Source of the DNA: Clostridia bacterium
Lineage (GTDB): Bacteria; Bacillota_A; Clostridia; Oscillospirales; CAG-272
Direction of reading: 5' to 3'
Assembly: GCA_017552165.1 (NCBI GenBank)
Contig: JAFZCF010000069.1
Location: 1 to 6,350 of the forward strand
Length of the DNA: 6,350 nucleotides
The position numbers were made by a program, and so were the translations under genes. The first letter of the stretch is position 1. Each line of letters begins with the position of its first letter. The notes under the pieces were generated by a model. It searched no databases and was not told the DNA's origin. It saw only the letters and a program-made list of their open reading frames with translations. Shown here one piece after another: positions 6,001 through 6,350 of this stretch.

Positions 6001-6027
6001 GACGCCGTGAGCGCGTGAGCGTATAAC
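5999..6027 (+). promoter_or_regulatory. Promoter of the helicase gene, overlapping the terminator U-tract
   Basis: TTGACG (5999-6004), a 17-base spacer and TATAAC (6022-6027). Transcription should begin near 6034, giving a leader of only about 18 bases, with GGAG at 6042-6045. The spacer is mostly a tandem CGTGAGCG repeat. Confidence 0.72.
6006..6021 (+). repeat. Tandem 8-bp direct repeat in the helicase promoter spacer
   Basis: CGTGAGCG occurs twice, head to tail, at 6006-6013 and 6014-6021, filling nearly the entire spacer between the -35 and -10 boxes. Confidence 0.7.
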
Positions 6028-6051
6028 ATTCCCGAGAAACCGGAGCCCGGC

Positions 6052-6350
6052 ATGCCCGACATAATTGGCGATTTCATAAAAGAATACGGGCTGAAGCTGG
6101 ACGACGCGCAGAAGAGAGCGGCATTTGCCGACGACGGGCACGTCCTCCTCTCGGCCGTCCCGGGGAGCGGAAAGACGACCGTCATGGTCGCTCGGCTCGG
6201 CTATCTCGTCAGGGTGCGCGCCGTGCCGGCATCCTCCATACTCGCCGTGACCTATTCGGTCGCCGCGGCGAAGGAGATGAAGGACCGCTACGTCTCGATA
6301 TTCGGCGACGACGGGATCGAGATAAGGACCATCCACGGCTTCTGCATGAC
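6052..6350 (+). CDS. UvrD/Rep-family SF1 DNA helicase, N-terminal fragment cut by window edge
   Basis: This is an ATP-driven 3'-5' DNA helicase of the UvrD/PcrA/Rep superfamily 1A, with a likely role in DNA repair or replication restart. The 99 visible residues hold motifs in the expected order. The Q motif is LDDAQKRAA (Q20). The Walker A loop is AVPGSGKT (35-42, with K41). Motif Ia is ILAVTYSVAAAKEMKDRY (63-80), and motif Ib-like TIHGFC spans 93-98. Canonical PcrA has TFTNKAA-type sequence at motif Ia and TFHS at the next, so this is a divergent member and may not be the main PcrA. The ATG at 6052 has GGAG six bases upstream. It lies 87 bases after the previous stop, behind a terminator and with its own promoter, so it is a separate transcription unit. 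Subfamily and full length cannot be judged here. Confidence 0.93.
   Translation, partial: MPDIIGDFIKEYGLKLDDAQKRAAFADDGHVLLSAVPGSGKTTVMVARLGYLVRVRAVPASSILAVTYSVAAAKEMKDRYVSIFGDDGIEIRTIHGFCM

Overview
This looks like chromosome from a GC-rich member of the Firmicutes, probably a gut-type Clostridia. That is an inference from three things. The first is the gene order rlmN then a PP2C phosphatase, which in Firmicutes normally continues into a PASTA-type Ser/Thr kinase. The second is a set of clear housekeeping promoters (TTGAAA/TTGACA and TATAAT-like boxes, 16-17 bp apart) in AT-richer gaps between GC-rich genes. The third is strong Shine-Dalgarno sites. I see no rRNA, tRNA, CRISPR array, transposase or phage gene. 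The genes are mostly core housekeeping genes.

Layout. Positions 1-1654 hold a leftward operon. rlmN (23S rRNA/tRNA adenine-C2 methyltransferase) comes first and overlaps the start of prpC/stp (PP2C phosphatase), which runs off the left edge. As given, rlmN carries a one-base frameshift that separates its radical-SAM core from its catalytic C-terminal cysteine. Positions 1655-1830 hold two divergent promoters. Their -35 boxes lie in the two arms of a perfect 10-bp inverted repeat. Positions 1831-5408 hold a rightward pair: htpG (Hsp90 chaperone) and, overlapping it by ATGA, an alpha-phosphohexomutase of the phosphoglucomutase type (pgcA-like). A strong hairpin terminator and a weaker second one follow. 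Positions 5617-5964 hold a 115-residue protein I do not recognise, with its own near-consensus promoter and its own terminator. From 6052 to the right edge is the N-terminus of a UvrD/Rep-type SF1 helicase. Its promoter begins inside the U-tract of the preceding terminator.

How the parts relate. The left operon joins RNA modification to phosphatase/kinase signalling, a known Firmicutes arrangement. The htpG-mutase pair implies co-expression of a chaperone and a cell-envelope/glycogen sugar-phosphate enzyme. The small unknown gene and the helicase are separate transcription units. I find no clear undescribed multi-gene system. The points most worth a second look are the rlmN frameshift, the shared inverted repeat between rlmN and htpG, and the unusual promoter of the small unknown gene, which has a 19-nt alternating purine-pyrimidine spacer and palindromes.
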